Assembly: GCA_023451375.1 (NCBI GenBank)
Contig: JAEXZS010000020.1
Coordinates: 1 to 19,689, forward strand
Direction: 5' to 3'
Source of the DNA: Pseudomonadota bacterium
Lineage (GTDB): Bacteria > Pseudomonadota > Alphaproteobacteria > Caulobacterales > Caulobacteraceae
Length of the DNA stretch: 19,689 bases
In this document: positions 1-7,806 of the stretch, piece by piece
Position numbering within the stretch: position 1 is the stretch's first letter
How the letters are laid out: each line of letters begins with the position of its first letter
Made by a program: the position numbers and the translations under genes
Notes under the pieces: model-generated
What the model saw: only the letters and a program-made list of their open reading frames with translations
The model's database searches: none
Told to the model about the DNA's origin: nothing

Positions 1-984
1 GCCCCAGGCGATCCGGTCATTCAGGGGGATCTGGCCGACCTCAACCGCGTCGGTCGCCATGCCCCGCACCGGAATCTCGAGGCCGGCGATCTGGAGGTTG
101 GTTGCGGTCTGGTCGTACTCGAGATCCAATGCTTCTTGTATGCGATGAACGCCTTGGGATTCGGGGCCCGCCCGAACGACTTCCAGGACATCACCACGGA
201 AAAGGGCCTTCGATCGATCGCACCATGGTTGGTGCTTGGTAGTTCCAACCGATCGGCGCACCCGGCGTTTTCGTTGTACTTTTCGCGCGTGAGTTCGGTG
301 TGGCACCAACATCGCGACGTGATCGAGGAAGTCCAGCGCCAGCACGATGTCTCCAAGCATCGCTCGTCCATCTACCGCGGCGGACAATCGCGCATGGATC
401 CTCCTCCCGGCTTCTATGCACGGCTCGGTTTATCCGATGACCATCCCCGGCGATTCGATTTCGCACCGATGGCTGAAGTCATCTTGGATCCCGATCCCAA
501 ACGTCCCGGAAGTTTTCCCCGGCCCCAGGTCAAACACGAAGACCTGCAGACACTGGAAGGCCTTTGCGTGGAGTTCGCAACGCTGGTCGAGGCGTCCTGC
601 CGGGCCTTGCTCGACGACGCCAAGCAGCTCGTGCAGCTGACCCATACGGCAATTCTGGATCGGTTTGTCGTAGTGGGGCAAGCCGGCATTGCCTTGTTCT
701 CGGACGAACAATGCCGGGTGCCGATCGGCGGAATTCAGGGCATTCGAATGGATTTTGGCCATGGTGGCTATCCCGCCGAACCGGGGCGCGTGACGCCCGC
801 CTGCGCTGGCATCGAGTATCGCGTCGGCGACCAATTACCGCTGCGTGGCGGACACGACATGAGTCGACGCGTCGGACAGGCGTGGTTTCGTCATCCCGAC
901 AGCGGCGACATCGTACGGGCCTGGTGGTCCTCGTCGGCCGTCTATGTAGCGCAGCCGCTGCCACCGCAGGCCGCTGACCCGTAG
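1..984 (+). CDS. Hypothetical protein, 5' end outside the window
   Basis: The reading frame is open from the first base to a TAG at 982-984, so the gene probably starts upstream. An internal TTG at 136 could be a start but has no convincing ribosome binding site. About 327 residues are visible. I do not recognise the family. The sequence is soluble-looking, with no signal peptide or membrane helix. A helical stretch (LCVEFATLVEASCRALLDDA) lies in the middle, and the C-terminal half is rich in Gly and aromatic residues (for example GHGGYPAEPGR and WFRHPDSGD). Two same-strand genes follow, the nearest after a gap of about 100 bases, so they may form a module with it. Coding is supported by the long open frame and typical high-GC third positions. 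Function is unknown. Confidence 0.6.
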   Translation, partial: APGDPVIQGDLADLNRVGRHAPHRNLEAGDLEVGCGLVVLEIQCFLYAMNALGFGARPNDFQDITTEKGLRSIAPWLVLGSSNRSAHPAFSLYFSRVSSVWHQHRDVIEEVQRQHDVSKHRSSIYRGGQSRMDPPPGFYARLGLSDDHPRRFDFAPMAEVILDPDPKRPGSFPRPQVKHEDLQTLEGLCVEFATLVEASCRALLDDAKQLVQLTHTAILDRFVVVGQAGIALFSDEQCRVPIGGIQGIRMDFGHGGYPAEPGRVTPACAGIEYRVGDQLPLRGGHDMSRRVGQAWFRHPDSGDIVRAWWSSSAVYVAQPLPPQAADP

Positions 985-1083
985 GTGTGTCTGCGCAAAG
1001 CGCGCAAGGATCAACCGCGTCGTAGCGCGCACCTTCGAAGGGGATTCCGGAGATAATCTGGTAATGCGTTTTTCGGCGAGGGC

Positions 1084-1923
1084 ATGGGGGCGTTGGACCG
1101 CAAAGACTTCGAACTCGAATTGCCGGAATCGTGGCCGGAAGACGTGCGTCGTGTGGTCGAGGATGGGCGCGACGCTGCGGTGGCCTACCACCACGAACGT
1201 CAGCGCATCGATCGTCTCGGCAGCACCGATGTCCGAGTGCGCATCGGCCCGCCCGCTAACGCGTACCGACCGGCATACGACGCCCTGGTCGAGCGCATCG
1301 AGACGCTGCTGCGTGGCCATCGGCTGGTGGGCTACCACTGCACGCGCCTCACACCGCCTGAAGCGCTTCAAATTCGCACCGACGGCTTGCGTGCCTTGTC
1401 GCCGGGCTTGGTGCAGGCGCGACTGGAAGCGGTGGTGCAGGCCGGGCTCATGACGCCGGCGCAGTACCGGTTTTTTGTGGACAGCCCCATGGTTCAGGCG
1501 CACCTCGCCAATCGCCATGGCCACCGAACTGGCAAGGTGTGGCTGTGCCCGAACCGGTCGAGCCTGCGCTACGCCTCGGCCGTCTACAGGCTCTTTCGCT
1601 CTTGGGGCGGCGAAGTGCTGTACGCCGGCTTCGGAGACGACGCGGCCGTCACCGACGTGTTCGGGGGACTGGGTCAGCCGGCGATCGTCAAATGTGCCGT
1701 TCCCCTACCTGTCGACGACTTGTACGGATGCCGTACCGCCGAGTTGCTGTCCAATGCGGTACGTGCGCAGATCGCGCACCCCGAGCCGTCGCCGTCGTTC
1801 GATTGGAAGGTGCCGCGCGACTTGGACCCGTCCGAAGTGATTGACGTGATCGCGTTCGAAGATCCGCGCTTCGAAGAACTCACCGGCCATCTAAAATGGC
1901 CGGTGGACTATCGCCTTGGCTGA
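1084..1923 (+). CDS. Putative ADP-ribosyltransferase-fold protein (ART-like)
   Basis: This 279-aa protein starts at ATG 1084, four bases after a GAGG. Its middle holds GYHCTRLTPPEA (about residues 83-94), like the HxT motif 1 seen in PARP, Tpt1/KptA and other ADP-ribosyltransferase-fold enzymes. About 65 residues later comes KVWLCPNRSSLRYASAVYRL, placed where the ART fold has its Tyr-containing second motif. A conserved-looking hydrophobic strand (AIVKCAVPLPVDDLYG) follows. I could not place a convincing catalytic Glu of motif 3, so activity is uncertain. The next gene has the same motif order and overlaps this one by 8 bases, so the two look like diverged paralogues in one transcript. The ART assignment is inferred from motif spacing. 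No signal peptide or membrane segment is visible. Confidence 0.5.
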   Translation: MGALDRKDFELELPESWPEDVRRVVEDGRDAAVAYHHERQRIDRLGSTDVRVRIGPPANAYRPAYDALVERIETLLRGHRLVGYHCTRLTPPEALQIRTDGLRALSPGLVQARLEAVVQAGLMTPAQYRFFVDSPMVQAHLANRHGHRTGKVWLCPNRSSLRYASAVYRLFRSWGGEVLYAGFGDDAAVTDVFGGLGQPAIVKCAVPLPVDDLYGCRTAELLSNAVRAQIAHPEPSPSFDWKVPRDLDPSEVIDVIAFEDPRFEELTGHLKWPVDYRLG

Positions 1924-2749
1924 AGTCCGCCCTGATCCTTTGCCCTTCTTCGATCGCGACGCGTGGCGAGCGTGGTCGCCGATGCTGTACCACGTGGTCG
2001 AAACCCACGTGCCGGCGGAGGTTCTGGCGCGCTTCTCTGATGAGGTCGAGCCAGGCTGGATCGAGTGGCTCCACCGGGAAACCTTTCGCGCTACAGGCCG
2101 CGCGTGCGACCTCGTTGAGAGTATCAGTGCAGCGCTGCGGGTTCACTTCGCCGGCATTCGCGTATTCCACGGCACGCGCTTGAAGTCTCTGGAGGACGTC
2201 GCCGCACGCGGCTTCGTCGCGTGGGATAAAGCCTCCCTGGTGCAGGCGGCGCGGGCGCGCTTCGGAGGTGTCGTCCAAGCGCAGGCGCTCGAGCGCGCGA
2301 TCGCCTAGGCTCGCCCGGACGTGCGGGCGGGGGCGGTGTACACCTTCTCGGCTCTAAGTATTGCGCTGGACGTGCACGATGATGACGATCCCGTGGGGGC
2401 AATCCCGGCCTTTTCGGCGGCGGGCGGCGAATGGTTGCGGGCGGTGGCCAGGCATCTGGACGCCGACGTCGCCGTGGCCCCCACGACCGGCTACTTGTTC
2501 GCGCTGGACATTCCCTGGCGGCGGTGTTCGGGCAACATCCAGCGGTTGATCGCGCAGCACGCGCTCACCACCAGCCTCATTTCTGCGCGCTTGGACCGCA
2601 CCCGCTATCGCATGGCCTCGGGCCTCGACTGCGTGGACATCTGCTCCGATGTCCCGGCCTCCGCTATTGCGGCCTTCGCCGAAACCGACGGGCTGGCAGG
2701 CCGCCCGATCCGGCCCGACGAACTACGTTGGACACCCTGGCGACCCTAG
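1916..2749 (+). pseudogene. Second ART-like protein, interrupted by an in-frame amber codon
   Basis: The frame opens at TTG 1916, overlapping the end of the previous gene, and runs to a TAG at 2306-2308. The same frame then continues without another stop to the TAG at 2747-2749. Read through, the product would be 277 residues, almost the length of the upstream neighbour. The N-terminal half carries IRVFHGTRLKSLEDVAARGF, a textbook-looking HGT motif of ADP-ribosyltransferase folds. The half after the stop carries GAVYTFSALSIALDV, matching the expected second motif, and a later strand (TGYLFALDIPW). Both halves are needed for the fold, so the amber codon probably inactivates the gene. A CAG-to-TAG change would explain it. 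Suppression or read-through is possible. GTG 2321 could start the second half separately, but that half would lack the HGT motif. Confidence 0.5.
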
Positions 2750-2754
2750 AATGA

Positions 2755-3377
2755 ATGCATATGTCCAGCGAGCCTGATCCGGATCGTTCCGCTCCCCCGC
2801 TCCGCATCACGAGCGGAGCGGGGTTCGACTTCGAAGATCGCGTTGGCGCCTGGCTGCTGATGAAGATGCTGGTGGGCGAACCGGTGCCGGCCATTTGCGG
2901 TCGAGGTTTGACGCTTCAGGCGCAGGTCGCAGCGTCCCGGCGGGAGCGGCGCTACGGATGCGGGGCAAGCTCGCGACCTGGGCGAAGGCCCACCTCAAGC
3001 GCGCAGATAATCTGGCGGGCTTGTGCCACTTTTTGGCGTCGCCCTTCGGTGCCCCGCTCCGATCTGACGGCCTGCTGTGGATCAAAGCCGCACTTGAAGC
3101 ACCAAATGCCGCCATTGGATTTCATCGCAACGGCAGCGGCGACGCGCTCGTCGACCTGATACTCACGATCTTGCAGAACGATGTGGCTGCCATGCGAAAA
3201 CGCGTGGACGCACGCACCGCGCTGCTCGACATTGCTGCGGCCTTGGCGTCCGCGGGCCGCCCGGACGCGCTCACCATCCAAGACCGGTTGCGCGCAGCAC
3301 TGATGAGTCAGCAAGGCGTTTGGTCCTTAACGACCGCCGCTGTGCGCAGCGGCCATAGATCGTGCCGCCCAGAATGA
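2755..3377 (+). pseudogene. Decayed remnant of a large NTPase-type defence-like gene
   Basis: The first part, from ATG 2755 or ATG 2761, encodes ITSGAGFDFEDRVGAWLLMK followed by ICGRGLTLQAQVAAS. This resembles the N-terminal nuclease-like domain of very large STAND/NTPase anti-phage proteins (Avs-like), from memory of that family. After about position 2935 this frame turns to Arg/Ser-rich junk, while sensible coding resumes one frame over from about 2950 (KLATWAKAHLKRADNLAGLC, then ALVDLILTILQNDVAAMRKR) and ends at 3377. It looks as if the central part of a long gene was deleted, fusing both ends out of frame. The ATPase motifs are absent, so no function is expected. The family assignment is inferred. 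The frame change is visible. Confidence 0.45.
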
Positions 3378-3462
3378 CTTCGATCGGGAATTCGGGGGCT
3401 TCGCTTCAATCGGGTATGCCGACATGGATTTAAGCCGCAACTTTCCTTCATTGAGCATTTGA
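3331..3462 (+). pseudogene. Short coding scrap, unknown origin
   Basis: In a third frame, between a TAA at 3328 and a TGA at 3460, the sequence reads AAIDRAAQNDFDREFGGFAS and then IGYADMDLSRNFPSLSI. It looks more protein-like than its shadows and may be a further shifted piece of the large decayed gene just upstream. The remaining bases to 3662 hold no convincing gene, although a few in-frame words (LQWVGDNELAMREAES, about 3470-3525) also look like residual coding. No function can be given. Confidence 0.25.
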
Positions 3463-3662
3463 GGACTGCGCCTGCAATGGGTCGGAGACAATGAACTCGC
3501 GATGCGGGAGGCGGAGTCCACCTGTTACTGATTCCCGAGTGCTCGCCAAGCGATACTGCCGGAGCTCATTCAGTTTCCGCGTCTGGCTGAGAAGCGGACG
3601 TTTCCAACTGCGCTCAAGCCAGTGTGGCTAAATGCATTCTTATTGAGCCCGAGGAGGGCCGC

Positions 3663-4463
3663 ATGTCAAAAAGTGAATTTGAAGCACCATCCGAGCGGCG
3701 CATAGTTCTCTTTCTAGATTTTTTAGGGTTCAAGGAAATAACGCGCGCCACTGAAAGTGATCCGCAGATGCTTTCTCGCGTCATCGAAGCAATCGAAACA
3801 TTGCGCTCGATTGGCCGGCAGCAGGAGTTCTTCAAGACCCAGCAGGTCACACAGTTTTCTGATTGCGTGGTGGTTTCCTACCGGTGCGATGAGCGATCTG
3901 CGGTGTTCGACCTCATCAGCGAACTCGGATTTGCACTCACCAGACTGGTAGAACTCGGATTCCTCGTTCGAGGCGCGGTCACCGTCGGGAACTTGATCCA
4001 TACCGATCGGTATCTCCTTGGGGCGGCGATGGTCGAAGCCTATGAGCTAGAAAGCAAGTGCGCCATCTACCCGCGCGTGCTCGTCAGCAACAGCGTGCTC
4101 GATGTTGCACACGCTGCTCCAGCCGAGCATCACGATGGCGAGGACGAGTGCGCGTATGTCGAGGGCTACCTGTCAACAGATACTGACGGCTGCCGCTATC
4201 TCGAGTACGTCTCTTGGAAAGCCGTAATCGAAGTGATTGGCGGCGATAACGACATGTATGGCAGCTACCTCGGCTCCGTTGCGAAAATCCTGAAGAAGGG
4301 CATCGCGGCTAAAGCGCCAGATGTCCGGCTCAAGTACGAATGGCTGCGGCAGAAGTACGTGCGTGCGATTGATGCGATCGCCGCACTTCCGCCAGATCAT
4401 GCTTGGGTACGCGCCAATTCTGAGATGCACGAGGCTATTATCGACTTGCCTCGACGGTTCTAG
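3663..4463 (+). CDS. Class III nucleotide-cyclase-like protein (Pycsar-like, orphan)
   Basis: ATG 3663 is preferred over GTG 3624 because GAGGAGGG lies six bases before it, giving 266 residues. The protein begins with IVLFLDFLGFKEITR (Asp19), then QFSDCVVVS (Asp67). These are the two metal-binding Asp positions of class III adenylyl/guanylyl cyclase folds. RGAVTVGNLIH and GAAMVEAYELES follow, the usual order of the cyclase core. No membrane helix or receptor domain is present, as in the stand-alone cyclases (PycC) that make cCMP or cUMP in Pycsar anti-phage systems. A Pycsar operon normally pairs the cyclase with a TIR or transmembrane effector. None is next door: upstream is gene debris, downstream a convergent gene. 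The nucleotide made cannot be told from this reading. Cyclase fold likely, Pycsar role speculative. Confidence 0.6.
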   Translation: MSKSEFEAPSERRIVLFLDFLGFKEITRATESDPQMLSRVIEAIETLRSIGRQQEFFKTQQVTQFSDCVVVSYRCDERSAVFDLISELGFALTRLVELGFLVRGAVTVGNLIHTDRYLLGAAMVEAYELESKCAIYPRVLVSNSVLDVAHAAPAEHHDGEDECAYVEGYLSTDTDGCRYLEYVSWKAVIEVIGGDNDMYGSYLGSVAKILKKGIAAKAPDVRLKYEWLRQKYVRAIDAIAALPPDHAWVRANSEMHEAIIDLPRRF

Positions 4464-4634
4464 CACGCCATCGGTCGTCCGCTTCCTACATTCGGCTTAG
4501 GTCAACCCTCTGCGCGTGACAAGCAGGGTGCAAGGTGCAGGGGTGCCCTCCGCAGCACGCGCACAGAGGCAACTCCGCTTTTGGATTCGGAATCAGCGAA
4601 GCCAGGTGCTTTGTAGTAGGAGAAACTGAGGCCC
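4464..4634. other. Convergent intergenic region
   Basis: These 171 bases separate two converging genes. I found no open frame that looks coding and no clear hairpin with a T-tract, so the transcription ends of both genes remain unplaced. Confidence 0.4.
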
Positions 4635-6005
4635 TCAGTGCGCCGCGTGGTCGGGGACCAGAATGTGGGTGATCGATGCTAGCGGGTGGAACTCGTCGGT
4701 CAGCCGCAGCGTGCTGACCTGCCCGTCGGCCTGCAGAGTGTGGTGTACCGCCGAGGGGAAGTGGCGGGGATCGAGCGGATGCAGTGCGCGCGGGTTGTGG
4801 AAGATATCCAAACCCTCCGACCACGTTTCCCAATACTCCTCGTCAACGTTATGCACGAAAGGCGTTGGCGCGGCAGCATTGGGGTCCGGGTTCAAGGCGA
4901 AGCCGTTTCGGATCATTTGCACGTGCCGCGATCCGAAGCCAGCGACGTAACCCATGCGGTTGAACTTGGACAAGGTCGCGCTGTTGTTGAACAGCACGGC
5001 GCTAACATTCTCGGCCTCGGGCTGGTCGAAGAGGCCGGTCGGAATGACCTTCTCTCCCCACCGATGGTCGGTGACGCGTTGCGGCTCAATAATCAGGCGA
5101 CCTTCGGCGTCGTACTGCCAGGCGTGTTCGTAGCCATAGAGGTAGATGCCCAAGCCCGCGCGGGCCCGGATCATCGACTGTGGCGCGTGGAAGTCCTGGA
5201 TCGCGAAAACTAGGGGCTTACCCGCGACGTGCGGCAAGGTCCAATAACGCTTACTCAGTTTCGCCGTTAGCGGACCGCCGAACTTGATCGGCATCCACTG
5301 CTTCAGGTACGCCGCGATCTCCTCCTCGGTGTCGACCGGCGGAGGTGGCACGCGTTGGCCCTGCGCATCCAGTGTGGGGTTGACTGTGGTCACCTCGATT
5401 GCAAGTTCGCCGTTGCCATCGTCGGCAAGGTAATCCGGCGCGGCACCCTCGTGGCGAACGACGAAGCCGTTCTCGACCAATAGCGCGAACACGTACAGTT
5501 CCATTAGCCGGGCATCGAAGGCAGCGGACTGAAACTGCTCAACGTAGTTGCCGTCGATGTCCTCGTGCCAGCGCATCATCGCGCTGATGAGCTCGCGTGC
5601 CGGGCTGTAGCCTTCGAGGTCGCGCAAATTCACGAAGCTCGGATCGGTGCGCGCCTCGGGCACGCGCGGGGCGAAGAAGTCCACCGCGTGGCGCGGCTCG
5701 TCGCCCTGCCCCCGCGCCTCGTCCAGCCCAGCCAGCAGCCCAGGCGCCTTCTCGGTCATCGCGGCTGCAGCGGCCTCCGGGTTGTCGAAGAACTTCGTGC
5801 CGTAAATCCAGCGAAAGCGCTCGACCAGATCGCGTGCGAGAAAGATGGCTTGGTACTCGCCGTCGACGAGCTCACGCAGCACGACGCCGAGCAGCCGACC
5901 ATCGTCCGATTCGTACCAGGCGTGCTCGTCGACCAGGTTCATCGCCGGCCCGACGCGGCAGTAGGCAGCCAGGGCCTCGAAGCGTGCGCGGCTCATCGGA
6001 TGCAT
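4635..6005 (-). CDS. Uncharacterised protein with PD-(D/E)XK-like nuclease core
   Basis: This 456-aa soluble protein starts at ATG 6005. A second ATG at 5996 is possible, and neither has a clear ribosome binding site. I do not recognise a named family. In the middle, AAFDARLMELYVFALLVENG (Glu169) is followed by GAAPDYLADD (Pro190-Asp191) and GELAIEVTTVNP (Glu204, Thr206). The spacing and hydrophobic strand match a restriction-endonuclease-like PD-(D/E)XK core in which the usual Lys is replaced by Thr. Conserved-looking C-terminal blocks include SAVLFNNSATLSKFNRMGY and an acidic stretch EEYWETWSEGLDIFHNP. The gene stands alone, convergent with the cyclase-like gene and just downstream of the recombinase. 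A defence-related nuclease is plausible given the neighbours, but the missing Lys leaves catalysis open. Confidence 0.55.
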   Translation of the reverse strand: MHPMSRARFEALAAYCRVGPAMNLVDEHAWYESDDGRLLGVVLRELVDGEYQAIFLARDLVERFRWIYGTKFFDNPEAAAAAMTEKAPGLLAGLDEARGQGDEPRHAVDFFAPRVPEARTDPSFVNLRDLEGYSPARELISAMMRWHEDIDGNYVEQFQSAAFDARLMELYVFALLVENGFVVRHEGAAPDYLADDGNGELAIEVTTVNPTLDAQGQRVPPPPVDTEEEIAAYLKQWMPIKFGGPLTAKLSKRYWTLPHVAGKPLVFAIQDFHAPQSMIRARAGLGIYLYGYEHAWQYDAEGRLIIEPQRVTDHRWGEKVIPTGLFDQPEAENVSAVLFNNSATLSKFNRMGYVAGFGSRHVQMIRNGFALNPDPNAAAPTPFVHNVDEEYWETWSEGLDIFHNPRALHPLDPRHFPSAVHHTLQADGQVSTLRLTDEFHPLASITHILVPDHAAH

Positions 6006-6254
6006 GGGTAAACGACTCGAGAGGAAGGAGCTACCGCTAATTATGGTTCGGATCGGTCTAGGAGACGCAATAGGTCATCGATTCTGAGAGGTACTACTTG
6101 GGTCCAGCAGCAGCCGCGGAACCTCAGTGGATCGAATCCATCCCTTTTCAGCCGTAGCCTTACGTGCTGAACGTTCGAGCTAGCCGTGCCCTAGGCGTCA
6201 ACGTCCGCTTCTGGCCGCTCCTCGCCCTTTCCAGGCCGAGGAGCAACCATACGG
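6006..6254. other. Intergenic region downstream of the recombinase
   Basis: About 250 bases between the recombinase and the 456-aa gene, both on the minus strand. It should contain the promoter of the latter. I could not assign a -35/-10 pair. A tRNA-like T-arm word at 6128-6138 does not extend to a cloverleaf. Confidence 0.3.
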
Positions 6255-6878
6255 TCAGACATCCGTCTGTTCGGCTAGCTCCAAGGCGTCGTCTACTTCA
6301 ATCCCGAGGTACCGCACTGTGCTCTCCAGCTTCGTGTGGCCTAGGAGAAGCTGGACAGCTCTGAGGTTGCGAGTCCGTCTGTAGATCAGCGATGCCTTGG
6401 TCCTTCGCATCGTATGCGTTCCATAGGATCCTGTCTCCAAGCCGGCATCTTCGACCCATCGATGGACGATCCTGGCGTACTGCCTCGTCGACAGGTGAGG
6501 CGAGCCGGTGACCCGGCTGGTGAATAGGAAGTCCGAGGGATTCAGGTCGGCCTTCTGGACCCAAGCCTGGACTGATTCTCGGGTCATCGCTGTGATCTCG
6601 AATTGGACGGGTCTTCCCGTCTTTTGCTGCATCACCATGGCCCGAGAAGCCATCTGGCCGCCATGGGACACGTCAGAGACCCGGAGTCTGACCAGATCGC
6701 AGGCGCGGAGCTTGGAGTCGATCGCCAGATTGAATAGTGCCAGGTCACGGACCTTGTCGCGTAACTGCAGCCGGACCCGGATCGCCCAGATGTCCTTGAG
6801 CTTGAGCGGTACTTTCTGGCCGACCAGCTTTCCCTTGTTCCAAGGCTGACGAGGCTGTGGTGTGCTAAGGCTTGCCAT
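6255..6878 (-). CDS. Compact tyrosine-type recombinase/integrase
   Basis: The protein is 207 residues from ATG 6878, chosen because AGGAG lies six bases upstream; ATG 6884 is only one base from it. All catalytic positions of the tyrosine recombinase family are visible: Arg58 (SKLRACDLVRL), Lys86 (MQQKTGRPV), His155-x-x-Arg158 (THTMRRTKAS), His181 (LLGHTKLE) and the nucleophile Tyr190 (TVRYLGIE). It is much shorter than phage integrases because the N-terminal arm-binding and SAM-like domains are nearly absent. This fits a group of small stand-alone recombinases common in Proteobacteria. It lies between the 456-aa gene and the CBASS operon, so it may belong to the mobility of the island, though no attachment site was found next to it. 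Confidence 0.85.
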   Translation of the reverse strand: MASLSTPQPRQPWNKGKLVGQKVPLKLKDIWAIRVRLQLRDKVRDLALFNLAIDSKLRACDLVRLRVSDVSHGGQMASRAMVMQQKTGRPVQFEITAMTRESVQAWVQKADLNPSDFLFTSRVTGSPHLSTRQYARIVHRWVEDAGLETGSYGTHTMRRTKASLIYRRTRNLRAVQLLLGHTKLESTVRYLGIEVDDALELAEQTDV

Positions 6879-6884
6879 GACCAT

Positions 6885-7039
6885 CTCCTATTGGAAGGGG
6901 ATGGGATGGTCCTCTCATGGGGTGCCAGACGGACGTGATGCGACCCGAAGCGGTCCGCTAGCCATCCGAGGGCCTATCGCGCTGCTGAGCTAGTCGACCA
7001 ACGTCTCGTGTTCCAAGTGGGCCCGGTAACCATCGCTGT
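6885..7039. other. Intergenic region between nucC and the recombinase
   Basis: It contains the 3' end of the CBASS transcript and the promoter/leader of the recombinase, including its AGGAG at 6885-6889. No convincing terminator hairpin or further gene was seen. Confidence 0.3.
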
Positions 7040-7792
7040 CTAATTCTCCCTTGTAGCCGTCCGTTCGCTTAAGACGGCCGCATACGCGGCCCAGTCGATA
7101 GCCGGCACGCTGCCCAAAGACTGCAGCTTCGACAGCAAGCGAAATAGGAAGAGAATCAACGCCCCATTGCTTGGATACACGCTGAGGCTGCCATTGAACG
7201 TGTCAAAGGCGCCGTGCACGAGCGCACACCCGCAATCCAGGTGTTCGTCAGCGGTATTGGGTAGGTTCTTCTCGAACGTAGGGCCCAGTCCGTCGGTCCA
7301 GCTCGAACGCGGTGCCACTAGCCCGGCCACGATGGGGAACGGGGGCTTGGAGGGGAACACGCCCCCGGCATAGGCGATGGGGACTGAGGTACGCAGCAAC
7401 TTGCGCACCGAGGCGGCCTTCTGCCCTGCGTACTCGAAGTAGCTTTTGTCGAAGTGCGGCTTGGATTCGAATACCGCGTACACCGCCTCCGCCGGGACAT
7501 AGCGATGCCGCTGCTGATCGAGCAACGTCGGAGTGAAATGCCGATCGAAGATTATGATGTCGATCTGTTCACTACATCCCCCGGCGCTGTCAATAACAAA
7601 TCCCGTCTCGACCTTATAGCGGTCGGGCAAGTATGCGCGGAAGACTTCGATCCAGTTGTCTTCATTGACGCTACCCTGGGTGCCCGAATGACTGATCGAT
7701 TGAGAGGCACGGCGAATCTTCAGCGCGAGATCGTCCTGTACTCCAACGAAGGCATCACGAAGCCAGGCGGTATCGTCGATTGGGTTGGTCAT
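7040..7792 (-). CDS. nucC: NucC, CBASS effector endonuclease
   Basis: NucC is the DNA-degrading effector of type III CBASS. In the characterised E. coli enzyme, cyclic tri-AMP assembles trimers into hexamers that cut double-stranded DNA and kill the infected cell. The protein here is 250 residues from ATG 7792, with AAGGA eight bases before it; TTG 7798 would sit too close. It shows the family signature in order: HSGTQGSVNEDNWIEVFRAY, then EQIDIIIFDR (Asp78), YVPAEAVYAVFESK (Glu109, Lys111) and ASVRKLLRTSVPIAYAGGVF. The D...ExK residues are the catalytic set and all are intact. Length and motif spacing fit E. coli NucC (D73/E104/K106, as I recall). It is the last gene of the operon, 14 bases after cdnD. 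Confidence 0.93.
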   Translation of the reverse strand: MTNPIDDTAWLRDAFVGVQDDLALKIRRASQSISHSGTQGSVNEDNWIEVFRAYLPDRYKVETGFVIDSAGGCSEQIDIIIFDRHFTPTLLDQQRHRYVPAEAVYAVFESKPHFDKSYFEYAGQKAASVRKLLRTSVPIAYAGGVFPSKPPFPIVAGLVAPRSSWTDGLGPTFEKNLPNTADEHLDCGCALVHGAFDTFNGSLSVYPSNGALILFLFRLLSKLQSLGSVPAIDWAAYAAVLSERTATREN

Positions 7793-7806
7793 CTGCAACG
7801 TCCTTG

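Noticed and set aside
835..1524. Long open frame on the minus strand opposite the first two genes
   Set aside because: It overlaps two plus-strand genes, is rich in Arg/His/Val as expected for an antisense shadow of GC-rich coding DNA, and has no recognisable domain.
6100..6145. tRNA-like T-arm (GGATCGAATCC) downstream of the recombinase
   Set aside because: No anticodon arm, D-arm or acceptor stem could be built around it, so it is not a tRNA attachment site.
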